Assembly: GCA_041751095.1 (NCBI GenBank)
Contig: JBGSYC010000128.1
Span: forward strand, 1-64,000
DNA from: JADCRZ01 sp041751095
GTDB lineage: Bacteria; Bacteroidota; Bacteroidia; Chitinophagales; Chitinophagaceae
Direction of reading: 5' to 3'
Length of the DNA stretch: 64,000 bases
The position numbers and the translations under genes were made by a program. The notes beneath the pieces were generated by a model, which saw only the letters and a list, made by a program, of their open reading frames with translations, made no database searches and was not told where the DNA came from. This document shows positions 54,323-63,540 of the stretch, piece after piece. Within the stretch, counting starts at the first letter, position 1; each line of letters opens with the position of its first letter.

Positions 54323-55351
54323 TTACCCGCCTGTCTTAACCACCACCTTACCTACGGTTTCACCTTTTTGGAACAACTGAATGGCATGATGCATTTCATC
54401 GAAATTATGCACATGTCCGATATGTTGGGGTTTCAATTGTAGTGCCTGCAAGGCATTAAGCATATCAAGCATCATGTCCGTCTGCTCGTAGAGATAAATA
54501 AGGTTAAACCCCATCAGAGACTTATTCTGTGTGGGTAGAAGCAGGGGATCAATTTTAGGGCGTTTGAAATATTTCCAGAGGAGTGTTGGATAATCAGGCT
54601 TATTGCCGTGACTACTAAAACTGGCACTTCCGTATACCACCATCCTGCCCATGGGAGCCATGGCCTTCCAGCCCTGCATCAGTATTTTACCGCCGATGCA
54701 TTCCATAACCAGTTGTAACGGACGGTCACCAAGCGCACTGCGGAGCTTTTTATAAAAATCATCGTCCCGAACAATGACGTCATCGTAGGCTTCCTCCTTA
54801 CGCAGAAAGTCTGCTTTTTTAGCCTGGCCTACGGTGCCGATGGTATACCCGTCGAACTTCTTACAAATCCGGTTGGCCATAATACCAACACCGCCTGCAG
54901 CGCTATGAATGAGAACCGTCATTCCTTGCTGCAGGTTACCTAATGCAGTCAGCGCATAATACGCAGTAAGCCCCTGTACCAGGAATCCGGCGCCTTCTTC
55001 AAAGTTCCAATCCGGAGGGAGGGGGATAATGTAGCGATGATGGATATTAATGTGCGAAACATAGCCGCCGAACTTCGTAGCACCCATGACCTTATCACCC
55101 ACCTTCCATGCTTCCTCGTCGGAACCTACGGCTATAATCTCCCCCGAAAATTCCAGTCCAGGGATAAATGGGCCTGCAGGTGTGGCACTGTACAATCCCT
55201 GCATGGCAAAGATATCCGCAAAATTCAGTCCGATTGCTTTCACTTTCACACATACTTCGTCAGCCTGCGGATCCCCCAGAGCTTCCGTTACCAGTTTCAG
55301 ATTTTTAATGGAACCTGCCTTCGGCATGCGATAAACCTGTCGTTCTATCAT
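54323..55351 (-). CDS. Zinc-free medium-chain alcohol dehydrogenase/quinone reductase (VAT-1-like)
   Basis: 342 residues. VKAIGLNFADIFAMQGLY is the quinone-oxidoreductase signature, PGLEFSGEIIAVG and LIHSAAGGVGIMANRI are the catalytic-domain and Rossmann motifs, and there are no Cys ligands for zinc. The KYFKRPKIDPLLLP insert resembles the synaptic-vesicle VAT-1 group. It reduces quinones or enones with NADPH. It is a single gene, minus strand. Confidence 0.88.
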   Translation of the reverse strand: MIERQVYRMPKAGSIKNLKLVTEALGDPQADEVCVKVKAIGLNFADIFAMQGLYSATPAGPFIPGLEFSGEIIAVGSDEEAWKVGDKVMGATKFGGYVSHINIHHRYIIPLPPDWNFEEGAGFLVQGLTAYYALTALGNLQQGMTVLIHSAAGGVGIMANRICKKFDGYTIGTVGQAKKADFLRKEEAYDDVIVRDDDFYKKLRSALGDRPLQLVMECIGGKILMQGWKAMAPMGRMVVYGSASFSSHGNKPDYPTLLWKYFKRPKIDPLLLPTQNKSLMGFNLIYLYEQTDMMLDMLNALQALQLKPQHIGHVHNFDEMHHAIQLFQKGETVGKVVVKTGG

Positions 55352-55606
55352 AAGCTATATTAATGTTGCGTCAAATGTATTATGTCGTTCACACTTATAG
55401 ACACAGAATAAATTCGTGAATTAAGCATTCAAACTTTTGAGCATAAGATAACATCATCAGTGTTCAGTATAGTGGAAAATTAAACATTCCTGTGCAATAT
55501 CTTTCAGCAGATATTTGTCGCATTTGGCCCTGTAAATTGTCCGGATTAAGCCTTGTATCCGGGCGAAAAATTATGCAACTTTGTTCTGTACCAAAAAGCA
55601 TAGATC

Positions 55607-56047
55607 ATGGAATTTAAAATACTGATTAACGCTCCAAAGGAAACAGTATGGAATATACTTTGGGACAATTCCACCTACCAGGAATGGACCTCTGCTTTCG
55701 CTCCAGGGTCAAGGGCGGAAACGGATTGGAAGAAAGGAAGCAAGGTCTTGTTTCTTGATGGAAATAATTCGGGTATGGTTTCTTCGATAGCCGAGAATAT
55801 CCCCAACGAATTTATGTCGATTAAACACCTGGGGAATGTAAAAAATGGCGTTGAAGATATGGACAGCGAAGAAGCCAGGCAATGGGCAGGCTCTTTTGAA
55901 AACTATACTCTCCATACTGTAAATGGAGCAACGGAGTTATGTGTCGTTATGGGAGGCGCAGAAATTCCACAGGAATTCGAAGGCTATTTTAAGGATACCT
56001 GGCCCATAGCTTTGGATAAAGTAAGGGAACTGGCCGAGAAAAACTGA
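55607..56047 (+). CDS. SRPBCC domain protein
   Basis: 146 residues. ILINAPKETVWNILWDNSTYQEW is the opening, shortened as NAPKETVWNILWD; GSRAETDWKKGSKVLFLDG and LHTVNGATELCVVMGGAEIP are further parts of the START-like fold. A ligand is not predictable. A plus-strand CAACTTTG about 37 bp upstream of the start could be the -7 box. Confidence 0.88.
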   Translation: MEFKILINAPKETVWNILWDNSTYQEWTSAFAPGSRAETDWKKGSKVLFLDGNNSGMVSSIAENIPNEFMSIKHLGNVKNGVEDMDSEEARQWAGSFENYTLHTVNGATELCVVMGGAEIPQEFEGYFKDTWPIALDKVRELAEKN

Positions 56048-56207
56048 TGCCTTTACTTGTTGAGCCAATCGCGTTGAGGGAATCTTAATTTTTGTATTCC
56101 CGGGCATCGTTATGGGTAATATTTGTGCTTTGCCCTGCCTTCGCTATGCACTACTCATTTTTATGGAATGTTAATAGTGTTATTTCATAAGAAGAAAAAG
56201 CTATGGT

Positions 56208-57485
56208 TTAAGATAATGAAAATGCAGGAAAGTCATCGTTGCAGGCGTTTATTTTGTCTTGTAACAATTGCTGCTCGGCAAGTGATCTTGTCAATAAAAG
56301 GGCTTTCTGGTAGTGATGATGCGCATCTTCCCTGCAATGAAGGTCGAAATAGACCTCTCCGATAGCTGTATGGTAGAGATAATACTTCTCCATACCCTTG
56401 ATCTGTTTCAGTTCTGCTAAAGCGGCTTCTTTGCTGATGGCATAGGACGCAGCAATGGCTTTGTTGAGTGCAACGAAGGGCGTTGGATGTTTGTCAGCTA
56501 ATATCTTATAAAGAAAGTAAATGGCCCTCCAGTCAGTTGTTTCAAAGGAAGATGCGCTGGCATGCAGGTAAGCAATGGCTGCTTCAAGGTGATACACAGA
56601 TGTTTCTTTTTCCGTGGCCTGATCCAGGAAAAAATATCCCTTTTGTATAAGAGGCTGATACCACCTGCTTCGGTCCTGGTGCTTTAACAGGATGATGTTG
56701 CCGCCGTCGTCGAGCCTTGCTTTTAGCCGAGAGGCCTGGAAGCAAAAAAGCGCTAACAGTGCACTTGTCCTGGGAAGATTCGTTAAAGGGGTTTGGGTTA
56801 ACATATACGCCATTCGCATCGCTTCCTGGCAAAGCTCCTCACGTATCAGTTGTTGTGGGTGCGAGGAATTGTAACCTTCATTAAACAGCAAATACAAGCA
56901 ATGCAACACGGCATCAAGCCGTTGCTGCAACTGAGGAGAAGACGGCAGCTCAAGCTCGATGTTCTCTGACCTTATTTTTTCTTTTGCCCGGTAAATGCGT
57001 TTGGCAATCGTTTCTTCATCTTTCAGAAATGCATTGGCAATTTCCGTAACGCTTAAACCGCACAGCGTTTTCAAAGCGAGGGCGATCTGTGAATCAACGG
57101 GGATGGAAGGATGGCAACAGGCAAAAATCATTTTCAACTCGCTGTCTTCAATTTCTCCCTTTTCAAAAAATGAATGAATAGTGGGATTAGTCGTGTATTC
57201 AGACTGAAGTAAATACGCATGTTGGGAACGAACACGACGAAAAGTTTTTTCCCGCCGCAAATAGTCAACCGCTTTGTTTTTAGCTACATGGTACAGCCAT
57301 GCAGCAGGATTATCCGGCGTGCCTTTATAGCTCCATGTATGCAGTGCCTGAAGCAGGGTATCCTGGGCGATGTCCTGCGCTGTTTGAAGATACTGCAGGC
57401 CCAAAAGTCTTGACAACACAGCAATCATCTTTCCCGACTCATGCCGGAAAAGATGATCTACTAATTGGTTGACGGGTTTTTGCAT
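56208..57485 (-). CDS. ECF sigma factor with C-terminal helical repeat domain (ECF42-like)
   Basis: 425 residues. Region 2 is seen in DHLFRHESGKMIAVLSRLLG and QDIAQDTLLQALHTW, shortened; region 4 in ALKTLCGLSVTEIANAFL and DEETIAKRIYRAKEKIR. The extra 230-residue domain (LNKAIAASYAISKEAAL, LYHTAIGEVYFDLHCREDA) is TPR-like with a conserved DUF6596 part. The family pairs with YCII/DGPF proteins, and the next gene is exactly such a protein, 10 bp upstream. No anti-sigma factor is present, as expected for this group. Confidence 0.9.
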   Translation of the reverse strand: MQKPVNQLVDHLFRHESGKMIAVLSRLLGLQYLQTAQDIAQDTLLQALHTWSYKGTPDNPAAWLYHVAKNKAVDYLRREKTFRRVRSQHAYLLQSEYTTNPTIHSFFEKGEIEDSELKMIFACCHPSIPVDSQIALALKTLCGLSVTEIANAFLKDEETIAKRIYRAKEKIRSENIELELPSSPQLQQRLDAVLHCLYLLFNEGYNSSHPQQLIREELCQEAMRMAYMLTQTPLTNLPRTSALLALFCFQASRLKARLDDGGNIILLKHQDRSRWYQPLIQKGYFFLDQATEKETSVYHLEAAIAYLHASASSFETTDWRAIYFLYKILADKHPTPFVALNKAIAASYAISKEAALAELKQIKGMEKYYLYHTAIGEVYFDLHCREDAHHHYQKALLLTRSLAEQQLLQDKINACNDDFPAFSLS

Positions 57486-57495
57486 GAATGCTGTT

Positions 57496-57834
57496 TTACA
57501 TTTCTATCTTCATCACCTGCCGCACCTGTATTTGTCCGCCGTACTCGAAATCAGGGTAATGCTGGCATTCGGCTACAGCCTCCTCCATGTTGTTGGCATT
57601 GATTACAAAATAACCACCTACAAGTTCCTTGCCTTCTGTGTAAGGGCCATCAGTTACCGTGGTCGTACCACTTACTAATTTTCCGCCGGGCAACAGCGCC
57701 TCCCCCGAATCATATTTTCCTTCGTTTTGAAGCTTTTCTACCCACGACATCCATTTGCCCATGTTGGTTTGCAGGTCCTCGGGAGAGGCGTCTTGTTTGA
57801 GCCCTCCATGAAAAATGAGCATGAACTTTTCCAT
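57496..57834 (-). CDS. YCII/DGPF-domain protein
   Basis: 112 residues: MEKFMLIFHGG, DLQTNMGKWMSWVEKLQ, VTDGPYTEGKELVGGYFVI. The DGPY motif is the eponymous DGPF signature of the YCII-like family. It is first in an operon with the ECF42-like sigma factor, a standard combination whose signal is unknown. Confidence 0.92.
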   Translation of the reverse strand: MEKFMLIFHGGLKQDASPEDLQTNMGKWMSWVEKLQNEGKYDSGEALLPGGKLVSGTTTVTDGPYTEGKELVGGYFVINANNMEEAVAECQHYPDFEYGGQIQVRQVMKIEM

Positions 57835-58125
57835 AATGGTTGATTTTACGTTAAAAATAGATTTTCCTTTTAACGAACCGGAAACAAGTTACCGGACAAA
57901 TAAGAAAAACTTTTTTTTAGTGCCGGCATGGTGCTTTACAGGCTACTTAGTCGTATCGGTAACATTGCAGCACTAATGAAGGTGTGAGCCCTGAAATTGT
58001 GCTTTTAACAGCGGTGTTTGCAGGTTGATGTTTCAGCACGGTTTTCTCAGTGGAATAATCTTTCCTCAATATCGGCATGTAAATTTATATTGAGAAAAAT
58101 CTGTTAACTTACCTCTGTAATCCAT

Positions 58126-59529
58126 ATGAACCGGTCAAAAACACAAATAAGATCACTGGCTTTCTTTCTCTTGTTTATTTCGTGCATGCTACAGCAGCAG
58201 GCGGTCTCACAAATGACTACTCAAAAACCCAATGTTTTATTTATTGCTGTTGATGATCTGAATGACTGGGCCGGACCTTTTAAAGGTTACCCGGGAGTTA
58301 TAACGCCTAACCTTGACCGGCTGGCAAATGAAGCCGTAATTTTTACCCGCGCGTATTGTCCGGCACCGGCTTGTAATCCTTCCAGAGCCAGTTTAATGAC
58401 AGGGGTTCGCCCGGCAACTTCGGGGGTGTATCATAACGACCAGCCCTGGCGGCCCGTTTTGCCCAAAGCTGTTACATTACCACAGTATTATACAGCCCAC
58501 GGCTATGATGTAGAAGGCATCGGTAAGATTTTTCATGATAAATACAATGACCGGGCTTCGTGGCCAGTCTATCATAAAGTAGAGCCATCTCCACACCCGG
58601 TTGCTGCACCTGTTCATGGTTTTGGACATTTCGACTGGAGCGCTATACCTGATAAAGACGAGGACATGGGTGATTACAAAAACGTAGAAAAAGCCATTGC
58701 GTTTTTATCAGATTCGAGGAAAAAGCCGTTTTTTCTTGCTGTAGGGTTCACCCGGCCGCATTTACCATGGTATGTCCCTAAAAAGTATTTCGATCTTTAT
58801 CCTTTAGAAAATATTACACTCCCCAAAACTTTAACAGATGACCTGGGTGATGTACCCGGGGCAGGAGTTAAAATCGCCAGGCCTGGCGGCGATCATAAGT
58901 TTATTACGGAACATGATCAATGGAAGAATGCTATACAAGGTTATCTGGCAAGTATAACTTTTTCTGATGCGCAGATCGGTCGTTTACTGGACGCTTTAAG
59001 AAAATCCCGTTATTACAAAAATACAATCATTGTTTTGTTCGGTGATCATGGCTGGCACTTAGGCGAAAAATCGCACTGGCGTAAATTTGCACTTTGGGAA
59101 GAAGCTACCCGGGTACCCTTGATGGTAGTGGCACCCGGTGTTACGAAAGGGGGATCAGTATCCGAACGTACAGTAAACCTGATGGATATGTACCCGACGC
59201 TGCTGGAATTAACTTCCCTGCCAAAAAAGGCAGGTATAGAAGCAAACAGTATTGTGCCTTTGCTAAAGAACCCAAAAGCTCCCTGGCGTTATCCGTCGGT
59301 GACTACGCATGGACTTGGAAACCACGCCGTTCGTTCTGAACGGTGGCGTTACATTCGATATGAAGATGGTTCTGAAGAGTTGTACGATCACGACATCGAT
59401 CCGCATGAATGGAAAAACCTTGCAGGCGATGCCAAGTTTACTTCTGTTAAAGCAGAGTTAGCCAGATCGCTGCCAAAGCTGAATGCACCGAATGCACCAG
59501 CGGAAAAAAGCAAAACGGTGGCTGATTAA
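58126..59529 (+). CDS. Secreted sulfatase (formylglycine-dependent)
   Basis: 467 residues. After a signal peptide (SLAFFLLFISCMLQQQAVS) comes NVLFIAVDDLNDW with the calcium-binding Asp pair. CNPSRASLMTG carries the formylglycine Cys at residue 83. TRPHLPWYVP, FGDHGWHLGE and the end SERWRYIRYEDGSEELYDHD are typical of the iduronate-2-sulfatase/choline-sulfatase branch (S1_7-like). It removes sulfate from a glycan or small molecule in the periplasm, and needs a formylglycine-generating or anSME enzyme encoded elsewhere. It is the only intact sulfatase in a window with three sulfatase remnants. Confidence 0.92.
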   Translation: MNRSKTQIRSLAFFLLFISCMLQQQAVSQMTTQKPNVLFIAVDDLNDWAGPFKGYPGVITPNLDRLANEAVIFTRAYCPAPACNPSRASLMTGVRPATSGVYHNDQPWRPVLPKAVTLPQYYTAHGYDVEGIGKIFHDKYNDRASWPVYHKVEPSPHPVAAPVHGFGHFDWSAIPDKDEDMGDYKNVEKAIAFLSDSRKKPFFLAVGFTRPHLPWYVPKKYFDLYPLENITLPKTLTDDLGDVPGAGVKIARPGGDHKFITEHDQWKNAIQGYLASITFSDAQIGRLLDALRKSRYYKNTIIVLFGDHGWHLGEKSHWRKFALWEEATRVPLMVVAPGVTKGGSVSERTVNLMDMYPTLLELTSLPKKAGIEANSIVPLLKNPKAPWRYPSVTTHGLGNHAVRSERWRYIRYEDGSEELYDHDIDPHEWKNLAGDAKFTSVKAELARSLPKLNAPNAPAEKSKTVAD

Positions 59530-59550
59530 ATATCAATCCAACCTCCCGGT

Positions 59551-59841
59551 TTTTTTAACGTAACGGGTACGGGCGCTTACAAGAGGAAAGGGCGTTGCTG
59601 GATAAAAGCAGGTAGATTCCGGGCCTTCGAAGGTGAAATTCTTGATACCCGCATTGGAATATCCACCCGAATGAACGAGGCGTGCTGTTCACAGCCATAT
59701 TTCCTCTTATTCTTCATCACATACGCTTATGGCCTCAATGGTATCTTGCGGGGCGTTGACCCTGAAAACGGCATGGATATGCGCGCTATAGTCAACGGAC
59801 AACCCTTTCGCCTCAACTACAAAGGTAAAACGATGGACTGA
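59551..59841 (+). other. Open stretch of unknown origin, possible gene remnant
   Basis: A plus-strand frame stays open from about 59551 to a TGA at 59841, with LNGILRGVDPENGMDMRAIV and NGQPFRLNYKGKTMD near the end and a further KDEFNQFL after the stop. It does not start with a credible start codon and matches no family I recognise. The DNA from 59842 to 60148 shows no gene; the start region of the DUF3494 gene lies at its end. Confidence 0.25.
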
Positions 59842-60148
59842 TTCCCTAAAGACGAATTTAATCAGTTTCTATAGGTAAACCATTAAAAGATTATACAGGC
59901 TTCAGGTATACCGCTGTCTTTTTCACCACTTTTTATTTATAAGGAGATCAATGGGCGTACATTTTACCAGCATTTGGACTTCCTTGTACACTCCCCGATA
60001 AAGCCTTTCTATCCTCCCGGGACTTTCAAGCTGTTTAACAAACGTTGTTGCCACGGTAAGGATTTGAATTCATCCGGCGAAGCGTGTATAAGTTCGTTGC
60101 CTTTGTAATTCGCGCGTATATATAAGCTCAGCTATCAACAATACCAAA

Positions 60149-61396
60149 ATGAAAAATAAGTTTTCGCTTTTAATTGCAACGGGTTTAATGGCCTTATGTA
60201 TCGATAATGTAAGTTTCGCACAGTTGAGACCGCCCAATCTAAAGGCTGCCGCAGACTTTGTACTTTTCACCGGTTCGGGGCAGGTAAACAACACCGGAAC
60301 TTCGCAAATCACAGGAAAGATCGGTACCAACGGCGGTGGCACTATCACCGGTTTCACGTCTGTGCCAGGCCAGCAGGAAAGTGCAAACGCACTCACAGCG
60401 CAGGCTGCAACTGACCTCGAAACTGCTTATAACTACCTGTTTAATGCCGCTCCAACTGCGCCTCCCCACGGGACGGTATTCGGTAATAATGAGACCATTA
60501 CGCCTGGTGTATATTCAACCACCGCAGCATCTTCTATCCAGGGAAATCTTATCCTTGATGCACAAGGCGATCCGGATGCAGTATTTATTTTTAAAATAGG
60601 AGGCGCCTTTACCGCCAATCCATCTTCTCAAATCTCTTTACTCGGAAACGCAACCGCATGTAACATATTCTGGGCAGTGGAAGGCGGTGAAATCATCATT
60701 GGTACGCAATGTGAAATGAAGGGAACTTTTATTGCACATCCGGGCGCATTTTCGATGGCCGCATCCAGTACGCTGATTGGGAGAGGACTGTCTTCTGCGG
60801 GAGCCATCGGTGTTAACGAGGTTACCGCATCTTTGCCCACTAACTGCACTACAGTGCTTCCTGTTGTTTTGATTTCCTTTACGGCCACCTGTAATCAACC
60901 CTACGTAGAATTAAAATGGGCTACCGCTGCCGAGACAAACAACAGCTTTTTCACAGTAGAGCGCAGCGTTGAAGCGCTGACATGGCAGGTGGTTGGATCA
61001 GTTGATGGCGCACGGGGTACCTCCCGCGTCAATAAATACGCGCTTACCGATAAATTCCCGGGCAAAGGGACTTCCTTTTACAGATTAAAGCAAACCGATC
61101 TGGATGGAAAATACAAATACTGGGACGTTATAGCTGCAAAAAGTTGTGGCACAAAATCTGAGGAGAGGTTGTCCATATATCCAAATCCCTCTTCAGGCAA
61201 ATTTAACCTGTTACTGACAAGTGAGCCGGGCCGGGTCACTTCCATTGAAATATTCGACGCGCTCGGACACAAAGTGGAGGGTTCAACCGGCTTTCAGCCC
61301 ATGTTCGATCTTTCCGGTAAAGCACCCGGAGTTTATCACGTCCGGATACATACAAATGCAGGAATAATAAACCGGAAAATAATCCTGAAAAGATGA
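60149..61396 (+). CDS. DUF3494 (ice-binding-like) protein with T9SS sorting domain
   Basis: 415 residues. After the signal peptide (LLIATGLMALCIDNVSFAQ) the DUF3494 beta-helix follows: LGAAADFV-like LKAAADFVLFTGSGQ, ITGKIGTNGGG, TITPGVYSTTAASSIQGNLI, IFWAVEGGEIIIGT and FIAHPGAFSMAASSTLIGR. This fold is used by bacterial ice-binding proteins and adhesins; the ice site cannot be judged here. A linker and the T9SS type A domain (LSIYPNPSSGKFNLLL, GVYHVRIHTNAG, KIILKR) direct it to the surface. Confidence 0.88.
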   Translation: MKNKFSLLIATGLMALCIDNVSFAQLRPPNLKAAADFVLFTGSGQVNNTGTSQITGKIGTNGGGTITGFTSVPGQQESANALTAQAATDLETAYNYLFNAAPTAPPHGTVFGNNETITPGVYSTTAASSIQGNLILDAQGDPDAVFIFKIGGAFTANPSSQISLLGNATACNIFWAVEGGEIIIGTQCEMKGTFIAHPGAFSMAASSTLIGRGLSSAGAIGVNEVTASLPTNCTTVLPVVLISFTATCNQPYVELKWATAAETNNSFFTVERSVEALTWQVVGSVDGARGTSRVNKYALTDKFPGKGTSFYRLKQTDLDGKYKYWDVIAAKSCGTKSEERLSIYPNPSSGKFNLLLTSEPGRVTSIEIFDALGHKVEGSTGFQPMFDLSGKAPGVYHVRIHTNAGIINRKIILKR

Positions 61397-61421
61397 TGAA
61401 AATGTGGTATCGCTGACGGAC

Positions 61422-61547
61422 GGCTTTTTGCGAAACATCAAGGAAAAATTTTCTCCTGATACCCATTGGAACACTCCTAATGTTTTGCTATTACCGCGCC
61501 AGGTTGGTAAAACAAGCTTAAAGAAAGTTATCTGGTCATGCAGGTAA
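61422..61547 (+). pseudogene. AAA-type ATPase fragment around a P-loop
   Basis: A plus-strand frame reads FLRNIKEKFSPDTHWNTP followed by NVLLLPRQVGKTSLKKVI, then WSCR and a stop. LLxPRQVGKT is the Walker A motif of AAA_14-type ATPases (usual GPRQVGKT). Nothing else of the gene is visible in this frame. Further downstream, frames at 61603-61812 (ENYYRNIRDNVEDIDASITR) may be another piece, but no family was recognised. Confidence 0.45.
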
Positions 61548-61982
61548 TGTACAAGGACTATCCGGTCAAATTATTCTTTAGCCGGTTTGGCAGGCGGGGA
61601 AAATGGCATCTGATATTATCGACCGATACTTCTCTTTTTTATATAAAGGCAATGGAGCAGTATCAGGTGCTGGAGCTCATGAAAATTATTATAGAAACAT
61701 TAGAGATAATGTTGAAGATATTGACGCGAGCATTACCAGGCTTATCAATTCCGGTAAGTTGAAGGGAATACGTGAATTAATATCTCCCGGATACAAAGTA
61801 ATGTTAACCTAATTTAACTGCGAAACTTGAAGAATAATCTTCTATCTGCACCTCAGACACGTTACCGGGTTTACCCCTATTATAACAAATCTGTTAAAGA
61901 TAACAGACAACCCTGCTGAGCAATGCCACATCTGGTATATTGGTACAATCATTGAATCTAATCAGCATATAAAACCTTTAAG

Positions 61983-62795
61983 ATGAGAAAATTGATGTTT
62001 CTTGCTCTTCTCCCTGTTGCTTTGTATTCATGTTCAACGAATGCAGTTACAGGCAGAAGCCAGTTATCACTTATTCCCGAAGCAGAATTGCAGACGATGG
62101 CTGCCCAGGAATACCGTACCTTTCTCACACAAAATAAAGTTGTTACAAGTACTGCCAATAAAGATGCAGAAATGGTAAGAAGGGTAGGACAGAGAATTAC
62201 AAATGCCATTACTCAGTATTATACCAGCAAAGGACAGGCAAACCTGCTGGAAGGTTACCAGTGGGAATATAACCTTGTTGATTCGAAAGATGTAAACGCA
62301 TGGTGTATGCCAGGAGGTAAAATAGTTGTATATACCGGGCTGCTGCCAATTACTCAAAACGAAGCTGCACTTGCAGTAGTCGTAGGTCACGAAGTGACGC
62401 ATGCTCTTGCCAAGCACGGTAATGAAAGGATGAGCCAGGGTATGATCCAGCAGTTAGGCGGTGTTGCTCTCGGAGTTGCACTTGCGAACAAAAGCCAGGA
62501 AACGCACAATTTATTTATGAATGCTTATGGCATCGGTTCCAACGTGTTAGGTGTTTTACCCTTTTCCCGCAAACAGGAGTATGAAGCTGATCAGTTTGGG
62601 TTAAACTTCGCGGCAATGGCAGGATATAATCCACAGGAAGCAATTCCGTTATGGCAAAGGATGGAGAAAGCAGGGGGTGGAAATAAACCACCCGAGTTTT
62701 TAAGTACACACCCCGCGGAAGGCAACAGGATACAAAGATTACAGAAGCAAATGCCGGAAGCGTTGAGGTACTATAAGCCGATGAATAACCGGTAA
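61983..62795 (+). CDS. M48 family metallopeptidase lipoprotein
   Basis: 270 residues. The lipobox-like YSC (LALLPVALYSC) makes it an outer- or inner-membrane lipoprotein. The zinc site HEVTH is at residues 136-140, followed by the third ligand in RKQEYEADQFGL. CxMPGGKIVVYTGLLPITQNE, shortened as MPGGKIVVYTGLL, is the standard M48C motif. It resembles LoiP/YcaL proteases, which degrade misfolded outer-membrane proteins. It stands alone and ends in a strong terminator. Confidence 0.93.
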   Translation: MRKLMFLALLPVALYSCSTNAVTGRSQLSLIPEAELQTMAAQEYRTFLTQNKVVTSTANKDAEMVRRVGQRITNAITQYYTSKGQANLLEGYQWEYNLVDSKDVNAWCMPGGKIVVYTGLLPITQNEAALAVVVGHEVTHALAKHGNERMSQGMIQQLGGVALGVALANKSQETHNLFMNAYGIGSNVLGVLPFSRKQEYEADQFGLNFAAMAGYNPQEAIPLWQRMEKAGGGNKPPEFLSTHPAEGNRIQRLQKQMPEALRYYKPMNNR

Positions 62796-62819
62796 ACAAT
62801 TAGCTAAATTTTATAATAT

Positions 62820-62856
62820 ATTCCTGTCACTATATTTTGTGACAGGAATTTTTTTA
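62820..62856 (+). terminator. Rho-independent terminator after the M48 gene
   Basis: ATTCCTGTCAC (62820-62830) pairs perfectly with GTGACAGGAAT (62839-62849) across an 8-base TATATTTT loop, followed by a run of T to 62856. Confidence 0.88.
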
Positions 62857-62924
62857 TGTATGATCATATTAAGTTTGCTATCTTCGCACTCCTACAGCAA
62901 ATTATCCACCAAAAACAATAGCGC

Positions 62925-63401
62925 ATGATGCAAACTTTGTTTGAAAAACTTCAATTCAATGATGAAAAAAATCTTCTCATTCAGGGTTTACCTTCTACGA
63001 TAGAAAAACAGTTCTGCAAATTATCATTTGCAAAAAACATGACTCCGCTTCTTAAGTCAAAGAAAATTGATTTTGCTTTAGTATTTGCGGTGAATGAAAA
63101 ACAGCTGATCGGAATTTTATCCGACGTCTTTCCTGCCCTGCACTCGGAAGCTAAGCTTTGGATTGCGTATCCGAAAAAAACGTCCAAAATAGCAAGTGAC
63201 CTTAACCGTGATTGTAACTGGGACACCATTATCGATGCGGGGTATGAACCTATAAACCAGGTATGCCTCGATCATGTATGGAGTGCCGTGCTCTTTCAAA
63301 AAGCGGAAAAGGTTTTTTCAATGGAAACTTTGCATTCCACTGCTGCGAGACCTTCTGTGGAAGCAGTTTCAAGAAAAAAGAGAAACGCTGTAGTTTCTTA
63401 A
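62925..63401 (+). CDS. DUF3052-like protein
   Basis: 158 residues. The central part FALVFAVNEKQLIGILSDVF, LWIAYPKKTSKI and DHVWSAVLFQKAEK resembles the DUF3052/YdhG-like small protein group (a central strand, a PK motif, a terminal Trp-Ser-Ala). The function is unknown. It is a single gene between two hairpins. The assignment to a DUF number is from memory and moderately certain. Confidence 0.6.
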   Translation: MMQTLFEKLQFNDEKNLLIQGLPSTIEKQFCKLSFAKNMTPLLKSKKIDFALVFAVNEKQLIGILSDVFPALHSEAKLWIAYPKKTSKIASDLNRDCNWDTIIDAGYEPINQVCLDHVWSAVLFQKAEKVFSMETLHSTAARPSVEAVSRKKRNAVVS

Positions 63402-63487
63402 CCGATGTTTCCTTCCTGATCTTACAAACTAGAATGTTGTTATCGCGGAGCCATCGTCTGAAAAGATGAAGACTATCATAAATGAAA

Positions 63488-63524
63488 GTTGAAGGTCTGT
63501 CCCCTCCCCGGGCAGACCTTCAAC
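63488..63524. terminator. Strong hairpin between the DUF3052-like and CYTH genes
   Basis: GTTGAAGGTCTG (63488-63499) pairs perfectly over 12 bp with CAGACCTTCAAC (63513-63524) across a 13-base C/G-rich loop. No T-run follows on the plus strand, so it may be an intrinsic terminator of limited strength, a processing signal, or a regulatory hairpin 16 bp ahead of the CYTH start codon. Confidence 0.55.
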
Positions 63525-63540
63525 AATTACAACCATCTTT

